A stretch of DNA of 64,000 nucleotides from DATLGB01 sp963724135 (GTDB lineage Bacteria > Actinomycetota > Thermoleophilia > Solirubrobacterales > Solirubrobacteraceae): the NCBI GenBank assembly GCA_963724135.1, contig CAVRTA010000002.1, forward strand, positions 315,213 to 379,212. Direction: 5' to 3'. Positions 55,810 to 63,702 of this stretch are shown here, in pieces (the first letter of the stretch is position 1; each line of letters begins with the position of its first letter). Both the position numbers and the translations under genes were made by a program. Below the pieces are notes generated by a model that made no database searches, was not told the DNA's origin, and saw only the letters and a program-made list of their open reading frames with translations.

Positions 55810-57215
55810 AGCGGGCGCAGCCCGATCGGCAGGCCGTCGGCGGGCAGGGGGCCGGTGCCGAAGGTCATCGGCGGCTCGTAGCGGGGCGGCACGCTCCACC
55901 GGTTGCGCAGCAGCAGCTGGTGCAGGATCGCCTTGACCTCCATGCCACCGAAGTGCATCCCGATGCACTTGTGCACGTTGCCCCCGAACGGCGTCCACGC
56001 GTACTTGTGCGAGAGGTCCTCACGGCGCTCGTCGCTGAAACGCTCGGGGTCGAAGCCGTCGGGCTCGCGCCACCACGGCTCCATGCGCTGCGACGGGTAG
56101 ATGCCCAGCATGATCCTGGTCCCGGCCGGCACGTAGCGGCCCTGGATCTGCGTGTCGGAAAGCGCCTGGCGCGCGAGCATCCCGACGGGCGCGCACATGC
56201 GCAGCGTCTCCTTCATCACGAGGTCGAGCGACGGCAGCGCGTCGAGGTCGTCGTAGCCGATCGCAGGCTTGGAGAGCGCCAGTGACTCGGCGCGCAGGCG
56301 TTCCTGCCACTCGGGATGCCGCGCGAGGAAGTAGGCCATCATCGCGAGGGTGATGGTGCTCGTGTCGTGAGCGGCCATGAGCACGAAGATCATGTGATTG
56401 ACGACGTCGTCGTCGGAGAAGCGGTCGCCCTGCTCGCTCTCGGCGCGGCACAGGACGCTGAACAGGTCGGCGCCGTCGCCGGCCCGCTTGGCCGGCAGCA
56501 GGGCGCGGAAGTACTGCTCGAGCACGCGCCGCCCGGCGAGCCCGCGGTGCCAGGTCAGCCCCGGGACGTCGGCGCGCAGGATCGCCTGGCCGCCGTGCAC
56601 GGTGTCGACGAAGGCCTTGTTGATGCGGTCGGAGTCCGCGCCGGGGTCGGCGCCGACGAAGACCGCTGTCGCGATGTCGAGGGTGAGCTCCTTCGCGCGC
56701 GCGTAGAACCTGAAGCCGCGCTCGGGCTGCCAGCGAGCCAGGCCCCGGGCGATCGCGGGGTTCATCGCGTCCAGGTACGAGACCAGCCGCTCGCGCTTGA
56801 AGGCCTCCTGCATGATGCGGCGGTGGTGGCGGTGCTCGTCGAAGTCCATGAGCATCACGCCGCGGTGGAAGAACGGGCCGATGAAGTACTCCCAGCCCTC
56901 CCTGTTGGCGAACGTCTTGTCGCGGTTGGTGAGCACCTCCTCGATGCCGTCGGGGCCGAGGACGCTCACCACCTTGGTCCCGAGCACCCGCCCCCACGAG
57001 ACCGGGCCGAAGCGCTCGTGGGCGCGCCGGGCGAACCCCAGCGGGTCGTCGAAGACCCCGATCGAGTGGCCGACCACGGGGAGCCCGGGGTCGCCCATCA
57101 CGGGCTCGAGTCCGCTGCCCGCGGGCGGCTTCGCGAGCGGGCGCGTGACCTCCGGTACGAGGTCGATGATCGACGCCGCCACGCCGCGCGCCCGGATCGC
57201 CAGCGGCGCGCTCAC
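55806..57215 (-). CDS. Cytochrome P450
   Basis: A 469-residue P450; the GTG at 57215 overlaps the upstream stop (GTGA). I-helix LMAAHDTSTITLAMMA, K-helix KETLRM, haem loop TPFGGNVHKCIGMHFGGMEVK (part) with the Cys ligand. The proline-rich start (GDPGLPVVGHSIGVFDDP) and haem loop with GMHF resemble the CYP51/CYP120/CYP26-like branch that oxidises sterols or retinoid-like lipids; the class is inferred. It is the last gene of a four-gene operon with phosphatase and STAS genes. Confidence 0.92.
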   Translation of the reverse strand: MSAPLAIRARGVAASIIDLVPEVTRPLAKPPAGSGLEPVMGDPGLPVVGHSIGVFDDPLGFARRAHERFGPVSWGRVLGTKVVSVLGPDGIEEVLTNRDKTFANREGWEYFIGPFFHRGVMLMDFDEHRHHRRIMQEAFKRERLVSYLDAMNPAIARGLARWQPERGFRFYARAKELTLDIATAVFVGADPGADSDRINKAFVDTVHGGQAILRADVPGLTWHRGLAGRRVLEQYFRALLPAKRAGDGADLFSVLCRAESEQGDRFSDDDVVNHMIFVLMAAHDTSTITLAMMAYFLARHPEWQERLRAESLALSKPAIGYDDLDALPSLDLVMKETLRMCAPVGMLARQALSDTQIQGRYVPAGTRIMLGIYPSQRMEPWWREPDGFDPERFSDERREDLSHKYAWTPFGGNVHKCIGMHFGGMEVKAILHQLLLRNRWSVPPRYEPPMTFGTGPLPADGLPIGLRPL

Positions 57216-57577
57216 ATCTGCTCGTCGCAGGGGATCCTGAGGTCCTTCGCGACCCTGGGGGGCGTGTCGGGCACAGGGCAGTCGAAGCTGCTGCCCACGG
57301 TCACGAACTGCCACTTCCCGCCCTTGCGGCGCAGGATCACGATCCCGTCCGCGGCATGTGGCCTGCAGTCCGGGTCATCGAACTTCCGGCCCTTGAAGTG
57401 CATCCGCGCCCACCGCTCGTTGACGGTCGAGACGCGGATCTTCACGCACTCGGCGGGGACGTCGAACGTCTTCGCGATCGCCCGCCGCTCCCCGGCCGTC
57501 GGGCGCCGCTGGGCGGTCGCGGACGCAGCGGTCACCAGCAGGCCCAGCAACACAACCACCGTGGCAAGTCGTCGCAT
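57212..57577 (-). CDS. Small secreted protein, unknown
   Basis: A 121-residue protein with a signal peptide (VVVLLGLLVTAASATAQ, cleavage near 22). The mature ~98 residues have four Cys (VPAECVK, DDPDCRP, FDCPVP, IPCDEQ), suggesting two disulphides, and alternate polar/hydrophobic strands (KIRVSTVNERWARMHFKG, KWQFVTVGSS). No family is recognised. It sits between the STAS gene (9 bp gap) and the P450 gene (GTGA overlap). Confidence 0.7.
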   Translation of the reverse strand: MRRLATVVVLLGLLVTAASATAQRRPTAGERRAIAKTFDVPAECVKIRVSTVNERWARMHFKGRKFDDPDCRPHAADGIVILRRKGGKWQFVTVGSSFDCPVPDTPPRVAKDLRIPCDEQM

Positions 57578-57586
57578 CGGCGGGTT

Positions 57587-57895
57587 CTATCCCATCACGA
57601 ACGGGATGCGCTCGTGCAGGCCCGTGATCTCGAACACGCGGTGAACGGACTCGGGGCCGGCGATCAGCGCGAAATCGGCGTGCTTGGCGAGCTGGTCGAG
57701 GATCAGCTTCAGGCCGCTCGAGTCGAGAAAGCTCACGCTCCGGAGGTCCAGGACGACCTGCCGGACGCCGGTGCCCGCGGCCTCGTCAAGCCGGCGCCGC
57801 AGCGCCGGAACGGTCGAGAGGTCGATCTCGCCCTTCGGCGCCACGACCACGCGGTCGCCGTCGGGGTTCACGTCGATCTCGAACGGAAGCATCAT
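57587..57895 (-). CDS. STAS-domain anti-anti-sigma factor
   Basis: A 102-residue STAS protein. The phospho-acceptor Ser is in VSFLDSSGLKLILD, preceded by PKGEIDLSTVPALRRRLDEA (part). Such proteins are phosphorylated by an anti-sigma kinase and reactivated by PP2C phosphatases. The start is 3 nt after the stop of the MASE1-phosphatase gene, so the pair is translationally linked. No kinase/anti-sigma gene is in this window. Confidence 0.93.
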   Translation of the reverse strand: MMLPFEIDVNPDGDRVVVAPKGEIDLSTVPALRRRLDEAAGTGVRQVVLDLRSVSFLDSSGLKLILDQLAKHADFALIAGPESVHRVFEITGLHERIPFVMG

Positions 57896-57898
57896 CGG

Positions 57899-59476
57899 TC
57901 ATGCTGCCAGGCGGACCACGAGGATCACGACGTCGTCGCGCGGCTCGCCCGCCGCCTGGCCCAGCACCGCGTCGTAGATCCCGCCCGCGATCTCCTCGGC
58001 GCTGCGGCCGGAGACCGACCGCAGGATGGCAGCGACGTCGGCCGGCGCCAGGGCCCGCGCAGGTGCGTACGCGTCGGTGAGGCCGTCGGTGTAGATCACG
58101 AGCGCGTCGCCGCGGGCCAGGGCGATGCGCTCGTCCGCGAACGCCGGGTTGGGGTCGAGGCCGAGCGCGATGGCCGACCGCCCCACCTCCAGCGTCTGCC
58201 CGTCGGCGCGCAGCACGAACGGAAGGGGGTGCCCCCCGATGCCGAGGGTCACGTCGGCGCGGTCGGCACCGAGATCCAGGCGGGCGTAGACCACGGTGCA
58301 GAACTCGTTCTCCTCGCGCTGGCGGCGCATCGCGTCGTTGAGACGCTCCAGGACGCGGCTGGGCGTCTGCTCGTGTGCGGCCGCCTCGCGCAGCGTGTAT
58401 CGCGCCAGCGCGGTGACCGCGGCCGCCTCCGGCCCCTTCCCCCAGACGTCGCCGACGACGATCGCCCAGCTGTCCTCGCCGACGTCGAACACGTCGTAGA
58501 AATCACCGCCCACGCGGTAGCCCTCGCCGGCGGGGCGGAAGCGGACGCCGAGCTCGACCCGCGGGATCGCCGGCAGCTCAGGAGGCAGCAGGCTCTCCTG
58601 CAGCGTCCGCGCGATGTGACGCGTGACCGCCTCCGCGCGGCGGCGCTCGCTGATGACCGCCGCCAGCGTGATCATCGTGATCGCGATCACCCCGAAGTAC
58701 GTCTGGGCCAGCAGCAGGCTGTCGTCCGGGTTCGCGCGCACGAACGGTCCCTGCTCGCTGGCGGTGAAGGCCACCGCGATCACCGCGACCGCCAGGCTGC
58801 CGAGGGTCGCCCCCGTCTGCTGGAACCGCAGCACCGCCCAGATCAGCAGCGGCAGCAGGAGGTAGGCGACGTTCGTGCTCTCCTGGAAGATGATCAGGCT
58901 CAGGCCGATCAGCGCCACCGCGAGGAACACGGCCTCCGCCGGCCGTCGCAGGTCGCGCCCCAGCGGCCAGCGCGTCGCGGCCACCAGGAGCACCGGCGCG
59001 ACGAGCAGGTCGCCGCCCATGTCGCCGAGCCACCACACCCGCCACACCGAGGCCAGGTCCGACGCCTGGACCTCGTCGCCGACGAGCAGGCTCAGCACGC
59101 CGATGCTGGCGGAGACCGCGGTGCTCACCACCCCGGCGAGGACGACCAGGACTCCCACGTCGCGCACGCGCTGCAGCGACGGCTGGAACCCGGCCCGCTG
59201 CAGCAGGTAGGCCCCGGTGAGCGCCTCCAGCGTGTTGCCCGCGGTGATGCCGAGCACGGTGATCACGGGGACGCCGGTCCACGCGTTGGCCAGCAGGGCG
59301 CCGAGCGCCACGCCGGGCCACGCCCAGCGCCCGAACAGCACCAGAGCCGCCAGCGCGATGCCGGTCGGCGGCCAGATCGCGGTGACGCTGCTGGTGGCGA
59401 AGGCCAGGCTCAGCCCCAGCTTGGCCGCCCCGTAGTAGGCAGCTGCGATCAGCCCGATCAGGGCGGCGCGCCTCAC
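57899..59476 (-). CDS. MASE1 membrane-sensor SpoIIE-type (PP2C) protein phosphatase
   Basis: A 525-residue protein from a GTG at 59476. The N-terminal ~270 residues hold about eight membrane helices of the MASE1 sensor type (SSVTAIWPPTGIALAALVLFG and WLGDMGGDLLVAPVLL, parts). The C-terminal ~240 residues are a SpoIIE phosphatase: LQESLLPPELP, GGDFYDVFDVGEDSWAIVVGD (part), IYTDGLTDAY. It would sense a membrane signal and dephosphorylate the adjacent STAS protein. It heads the operon STAS, secreted protein, P450. Confidence 0.92.
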   Translation of the reverse strand: MRRAALIGLIAAAYYGAAKLGLSLAFATSSVTAIWPPTGIALAALVLFGRWAWPGVALGALLANAWTGVPVITVLGITAGNTLEALTGAYLLQRAGFQPSLQRVRDVGVLVVLAGVVSTAVSASIGVLSLLVGDEVQASDLASVWRVWWLGDMGGDLLVAPVLLVAATRWPLGRDLRRPAEAVFLAVALIGLSLIIFQESTNVAYLLLPLLIWAVLRFQQTGATLGSLAVAVIAVAFTASEQGPFVRANPDDSLLLAQTYFGVIAITMITLAAVISERRRAEAVTRHIARTLQESLLPPELPAIPRVELGVRFRPAGEGYRVGGDFYDVFDVGEDSWAIVVGDVWGKGPEAAAVTALARYTLREAAAHEQTPSRVLERLNDAMRRQREENEFCTVVYARLDLGADRADVTLGIGGHPLPFVLRADGQTLEVGRSAIALGLDPNPAFADERIALARGDALVIYTDGLTDAYAPARALAPADVAAILRSVSGRSAEEIAGGIYDAVLGQAAGEPRDDVVILVVRLAA

Positions 59477-59519
59477 GCGCGGAATCTACCTGGAGCGGCA
59501 GGCCGTGGCGGACGTTTGT

Positions 59520-60002
59520 CTAGCCGCCGGGGCTCCAGAGGCTCGCGACGAGATCGACCGCGCCGCTGACGACATCGAGCATCCCGGTCGATGCCATCGC
59601 AGCGGCCGAGCCCGACGACCCCGGCGAAACGGTCGCCTCGAACCGCCGCCTGCGCCCCCGCATGGGCTCGAGCTCGCCGGCGTCCAGCCAGATGCCCCCG
59701 CACGAACCGCACTCGTCGAGCAGGACTCCCTTCTCCTCGCGCGGACGCAGCGGCGTCAGGCCCGGGCAGCGCGGGCACGCCCTGAAGCCGGGCTCGGGCA
59801 CGCGCTGAGACGGCGTGCCGGACAGGAGCGCGGCTTCGTCCTTTCCGAGCTTTCGCAACTCGTCGGCATCCAGCCACACGCCACCGCATGCGCCGCACAG
59901 ATCCACGGCGATCGGCCCTGCGGCCAGCTCGCCCATCGACCCTCCGCAACCCGGACAGCGCAACACGAGACCGTTATCGGCGCGGTTGGCTGTCTTCCGC
60001 AC
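59520..60002 (-). CDS. Protein with two TFIIB-type zinc-finger motifs
   Basis: A 160-residue protein from a GTG at 60002. Two zf-TFIIB-like units: CPGCGGSM...DLCGACGGVWLDADEL (~17-50) and CPRCPGL...DECGSCGGIWLDAGEL (~76-112), each with four Cys and the WLD-x2-EL end typical of this family. The last ~45 residues are low complexity. Function unknown; zinc binding is expected. It stands 43 bp upstream of the phosphatase operon on the same strand. Confidence 0.83.
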   Translation of the reverse strand: MRKTANRADNGLVLRCPGCGGSMGELAAGPIAVDLCGACGGVWLDADELRKLGKDEAALLSGTPSQRVPEPGFRACPRCPGLTPLRPREEKGVLLDECGSCGGIWLDAGELEPMRGRRRRFEATVSPGSSGSAAAMASTGMLDVVSGAVDLVASLWSPGG

Positions 60003-60112
60003 TGCGGGGCGCCCGCGCCCCGGTCAATCGCGGTTCACATGAACCGCGACTGCGACAGAAGTGCGCAGAGATTTCGCAGAATCAGCGGAGGGGCGAGCCC
60101 TCTCCGGCTTCG

Positions 60113-60143
60113 CCTAGGTGTAGTTCCTGGGCACGTTGTTCGG
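60113..60143 (-). repeat. Family C repeat, copy 1
   Basis: Read on the minus strand this 31-nt unit matches the copy at 60639-60669 at 23 positions: both begin CCGAACAACGTGCC and end CCTAGG, with the middle differing. Confidence 0.75.
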
Positions 60144-60368
60144 AGCCCTGCGTCGGCCGCGGCGCGCGCAGCTCGCCAGCTCTGCAGTCGTCAGACCGTG
60201 ACCGACCGCGCGATTACGGCGCCGGTCGGACCGAGCTTGGTCTGTTTTACACCCACTGGATGTAATTGGCGCCACGGGCGACCGCCGGAGCGCTCGCACC
60301 CCTCCATTACCGGCGCCGTCGGACACGGGCACGGTGATCGCCAGGTAAGCGCTGAACGCGCGCCCGCC

Positions 60369-60424
60369 CGAAACGTGCCTGGGTCTTACACCTAGGGGCA
60401 AGCAGCAAGCACGTTGTTCCGAGC
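60369..60424. repeat. Family C repeat, inverted pair
   Basis: A forward unit (60369-60398: AACGTGCCTGGGTCTTACAC then CTAGG) is followed after 10 nt by an inverted partial unit (GCACGTTGTTCCG, 60409-60421). AACGTGC/GCACGTT pair to close a stem, giving a REPIN-like layout. Confidence 0.65.
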
Positions 60425-60509
60425 TCGCGCTGCTCCCTCCGCGCGGGCGGACCGGTGGCCGGGACCGAAGCCGGCGACGACGGTGAGAGACCGGGACCAA
60501 CCGCCTCTG

Positions 60510-60542
60510 GCGAATTAGGCCCCCATAGGGGGTGAAATTCGC
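60510..60542. repeat. REP-like nested palindrome, family D copy 2
   Basis: GCGAATT/AATTCGC outer stem, 3-nt internal loops (AGG/TGA), CCCCC/GGGGG inner stem and ATA loop. On the minus strand its 29-nt core matches the 4813-4849 element at 24 positions. Confidence 0.78.
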
Positions 60543-60638
60543 CCGCCCCGGAGAAACGTCCTCCCTCATCGCGCCGTCTGACCACGCAACGGCAGCTGGG
60601 CCGGCGACGAGCGGCGCGCGCAGCGGATGGCGCCAACC

Positions 60639-60669
60639 CCGAACAACGTGCCTGGGTCTTGCGCCTAGG
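60639..60669 (+). repeat. Family C repeat, copy 4
   Basis: A 31-nt unit beginning CCGAACAACGTGCCTGGG and ending GCGCCTAGG. Its CTAG supplies the stop codon of the minus-strand acidic ORF ending at 60665. Confidence 0.75.
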
Positions 60670-60814
60670 AGGCGCCGCCCTCCTTGTCGTCCTCAGCCCA
60701 CTCGTCCTGCTGCGCCGCCTCGTCCTGCTCCCCGTAGCCGGGCTGGTCGAGTTCCTCTGTCCGGTCGATCTCGTCCGGGCGGTCGGGGTCGTCGTCTTCG
60801 TGGTGCGTCTCCAT
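60665..60814 (-). CDS. Small acidic protein, unknown
   Basis: A 49-residue ORF, METHHEDDDPDRPDEIDRTE followed by a similar Asp/Glu/Gln-rich stretch and ending GGAS. The composition is strongly acidic and unlike shadow frames in this GC-rich DNA, which are mostly Arg/Ala-rich. No ribosome site is obvious. It is divergent from the lipoprotein gene at 60857. Confidence 0.45.
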   Translation of the reverse strand: METHHEDDDPDRPDEIDRTEELDQPGYGEQDEAAQQDEWAEDDKEGGAS

Positions 60815-60856
60815 CGAGAGATGTCTACAGGACGCCGAGCGGTAGCGTGCACCCGG

Positions 60857-61531
60857 ATGCCACGAGCGGTCGCAGCACTGGCGGTGTGCTGCGTGCTTGC
60901 CGCCTGCGGAGCACAGGGACGAGAAGACACGACGAGCGGTGGGCTCGATTCCGAAGCAGCGGCCGGTTCCCGCACTCGCCCTGAGCAGGTCGGGCGATGC
61001 GAGGGGGTGGGCCGCGTGAGCGGTGGCCGCCTGATCCTGTGCGGGCCCGAACCGAACACTCAGAGTGCGGGCCGCTTCTCCGTTCGTCGGAACGGAGAGT
61101 CGCGGCGCTTGAGTGTCCGCCACCCGCTCTGGAGGTCGAGCGATGGCCTGATTCACGGATCGTGGGACTGGGCAGCGGCGTCCCCCGACGGCAGGACGAT
61201 CCTGGCTCAGTGGAGCGGCGAGTGTGAGATCCCGATGGCGTTCTTCGTCGCTGCTTCGGGCGGCAAGCCGGCCTCGGTCACCGGTCACCACACACGCAGG
61301 GCCCCGCCGCCGAACTCGATCGCATATGGGTGGAGCACGGACGGTCGCGCAATCGTCATCGTTCCCCGCCGGCCCGGGTGCGGCGGCGCTGACGGCTCGG
61401 GAGTGTTCCTGATCGAGGTGAACGGGCGAAAGAAGCGGATCGCGCCCGCTCCCGAACCCGGCGCGCCCGAGCCACAGCTGTCGCTGCGTCCGCGCAGCGT
61501 CCGCGAGGTCAAGCGGGCGCTTTCCGGCTGA
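60857..61531 (+). CDS. Putative lipoprotein, unknown
   Basis: A 224-residue protein with a lipoprotein signal (ALAVCCVLAACG, lipobox Cys ~18). The mature part has beta-propeller-like WD/YncE-style phrases: SWDWAAASPDGRTILAQWSG and YGWSTDGRAIVIVPRRPG, so a short repeat propeller is possible. Cys pairs (RCEGVGR, LILCGPE, GECEIP, PGCGGA) suggest disulphides. No family is recognised. Starts upstream in the same frame are rejected because the ATG at 60857 gives the signal. Confidence 0.65.
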   Translation: MPRAVAALAVCCVLAACGAQGREDTTSGGLDSEAAAGSRTRPEQVGRCEGVGRVSGGRLILCGPEPNTQSAGRFSVRRNGESRRLSVRHPLWRSSDGLIHGSWDWAAASPDGRTILAQWSGECEIPMAFFVAASGGKPASVTGHHTRRAPPPNSIAYGWSTDGRAIVIVPRRPGCGGADGSGVFLIEVNGRKKRIAPAPEPGAPEPQLSLRPRSVREVKRALSG

Positions 61532-61738
61532 GGCGGCCCACCGCAATCGGCTGACACTGCCCGGTCGCAACCCCGGGTCCGCGAGGCAGACGAGCATCGG
61601 GTGATTCTGCTCGCCGAACCCGTCGAACGTGTCCGCTATGGAAGCTTTCGACGCGTTCGGCGCTCGACGCAGGTATCGGCTCATCTTGTCCTCGGCATCG
61701 GTTGCCTACGCTCGCCGCCGCGGTTAGCGTGGCCGGTG

Positions 61739-63092
61739 ATGATTCTCGCCTACGCCGCCGCCGCAGTCTTCACGGTCGCGCCGTCGGGCAGCGACGCCAA
61801 TCCGGGCGCGGCCGAGCAGCCGTGGCGCACGATCTCCCACGCCGCCAGGACGGTCGGTCCCGGCGACGTCGTCGACGTGCGCGCGGGCACGTACCGCGAG
61901 CGCGTCGTGATGCGTGCCGACGGGGCGACGTTCCGTGCCCATCCCGGTGAGTCCGTCGTGATCACGCGCCGCCGCGGGCCGGAGATCGTGAACATCCGCG
62001 GACGCCGTGACATCACCTTCGAGGGCTTCGAGCTGCGCGGCCTGCGGGGAGACGGTGCCGGGGTCCGCGTCTCCGGCCGCTCGTCGGGGATCGTGCTCCG
62101 GGGACTCGAGATCCACGACATCCGCACGGACGGCGACGCCCACGGCATCCTCGTGTACGGAGCGACGAGCCGATCGCCGACGTGACGATCGAGGACAACC
62201 ACGTCCACGACCTCGAGCTGGGCTCGAGCGAGGCCGTCGTGCTCAACGGCGACGTGAGCGGCTGGCGGGTCATCGGCAACAGCGATCGCCAACGTCAACA
62301 ACATCGGCATCGACGCGATCGGCTACGAGCGCACCGCGCCGCGCAACGACCGCGCGCGCAACGGCCTGATCGCGCTCGACCAGTCATCGGAGGTCGACAC
62401 CAAGGGCAATCCCGCGTATCGAGGGAATGGGGGCAACTGCCGCTGCGCCGGGGGGATCTACGTCGACGGCGGCGACGACATCGTGATCGAGCGCAACTGG
62501 TCACGCGCTCGAATCTGGGCATCGAGCTGGCCAGCGAGCGCGGCGCGGCAGACGTCGGACGTGCTGGTGCGCAACAACGTCATCCTGGGCAGCGACGGCC
62601 CGGGATGCCGATCGGCGGCTACGACCCGCGTCGCGGCAAGACCAAACGCGTGCAGGTCGTCAACAACACGATCGTCAGCAGCGACCGGTTGCGCACGGGC
62701 CAGGGCGAGCTGGTGCTGAACTACCGCGTCGCGGACTCGGTGTTCCTCAACAACATCGATCGTGGCCGGGACCCAGGGTCTGCTCGTCGGCAATCCCTTC
62801 CGGGCCAACACCGGCAACCGCTTCGGCGGGAACGTGTGGTTCGCGAGCCCGCCGGCCGCGCTGGGCGTGGCGGACGCGCACCCTGCGTTCGTTCGCCGCC
62901 TGGCAGCGCGCCTCGGGCGGCGACGCGGCCGGACGCTTCGCCGATCCCCTGCTCGGCGGCGACAGGCGACCGGGGGCCGGGTCCCCGGCGGTCGGCGCGG
63001 GCGTGGCGACGGAACTCGCCGGCCCGCGGACGTCCCGGGCGCGCCGCGCGTCCAGGGGCCGCGATCGACGCAGGCACGTCGAGACGGGCTAG
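61739..63092 (+). pseudogene. Right-handed beta-helix (pectate-lyase-like) secreted protein with multiple frame breaks
   Basis: Translation begins MILAYAAAAVFTVAPSGSD and AEQPWRTISHAARTVGPGD, the standard start of DUF1565/parallel beta-helix proteins. Repeats continue through all frames: DITFEGFELRGLRG, VTIEDNHVHDLELG, NNIGIDAIGYERT, CRCAGGIYVDGGDDIVIERN, VLVRNNVILGSDGPG, VQVVNNTIVSS. Seven breaks are placed near 62165, 62280, 62497, 62546, 62603, 62758 and 62890; both +1 and -1 corrections are needed. Codon and protein patterns stay intact between breaks, so the breaks are recent or artefactual. Domain identity is clear; the exact end is not. Confidence 0.7.
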
Positions 63093-63364
63093 CGAGGCAG
63101 CGGCGGCCCGAGTCCCGGCCCCCAGGCCGGAGCGCTCCGCGACCGACAGCAGTGCCGACCGAGGCGATGACGGCGAAGACGAAGCCGAGGACGTTCAGCT
63201 CCATGATGTCGCCGGTGTTGATGAGGTTGGCGACGCTGCCGCCGATCACCGAGCCGATGACGCCGAGCACGAGGGTCCACAGAAAGGCCGATCTTCTGGC
63301 GGCCGGGGAGGATGAGCCGCGCGAGCAGCCCGATGATGAGGCCCGCAACAATGAATCCGATCAT
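63089..63364 (-). CDS. GlsB/YeaQ/YmgE-family small membrane protein, with frame break
   Basis: MIGFIVAGLIIGLLARLILPGR is the conserved start of this three-helix family (transglycosylase-associated protein, stress-linked). After a +1 base near 63288 the frame continues FLWTLVLGVIGSVIGGSVAN, LINTGDIMELNVLGFVFAVI and ASVGTA, matching the rest. The C-terminal end is uncertain: a second shift near 63150 is needed to reach a stop at 63089. The position of the end is therefore tentative. Confidence 0.68.
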   Translation of the reverse strand: MIGFIVAGLIIGLLARLILPGRQKIGLSVDPRARRHRLGDRRQRRQPHQHRRHHGAERPRLRLRRHRLGRHCCRSRSAPAWGPGLGPPLPR

Positions 63365-63702
63365 GGGTCGGGGGCTGCCCGTTCGGGGCGATTTCCAGCC
63401 CTGAGCGCCGCGGGGCCGCGACCGGGGTCGGCCACGGAACCCGGCTCCGCCGGGATTTTGGGGACGTTCCGTGGTCCGACCCCCGGATCGCAACCCCGGT
63501 TGCGGTCGTCTGTGTCGCCTGAGGGTCGATATAGCGACCGTTTAGCGACTCGCATCGCTCAGACCGGGCTTTGCACTGAGGCAGGCGCGGTGGCCGGCCT
63601 CAGGCAAAGCGGCAACGCCGTCGCACGAGTCGCTGCGCTTTCCGACAATGGCGACGCGACCGCGGAGTTGGCTGCGCCACGAGCTGAAGTACGTTGCCGC
63701 GG
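63365..63702. other. Intergenic stretch with one inverted repeat
   Basis: No gene is supported in these ~340 bases. The inverted repeat at 63422-63486 is the only notable structure. The right part (from ~63520) is less GC-rich than the rest of the window. Confidence 0.5.
63422..63486. repeat. Long imperfect inverted repeat (element E)
   Basis: Left arm CCGGGGTCGGCCACGGAAC (63422-63440) pairs with right arm GTTCCGTGGTCCGACCCC plus CGG (63466-63486), with one extra base in the right arm. The 25-nt interior contains a second small palindrome (CCGGCTCCGCCGG). Confidence 0.7.

Larger units (their letters stand above)
60003..60664. other. Non-coding stretch with palindromic repeats
   Basis: No convincing gene is seen in these ~660 bases. 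Open frames on both strands are short, Arg-rich and lack ribosome sites. The stretch holds three family C repeat units and the start of a fourth, plus one family D palindrome, each listed separately. Confidence 0.6.

Noticed and set aside
60114..60569. A 151-residue minus-strand gene
   Set aside because: The translation is Arg-rich and low complexity, starts have no ribosome site, and it runs through repeat units.
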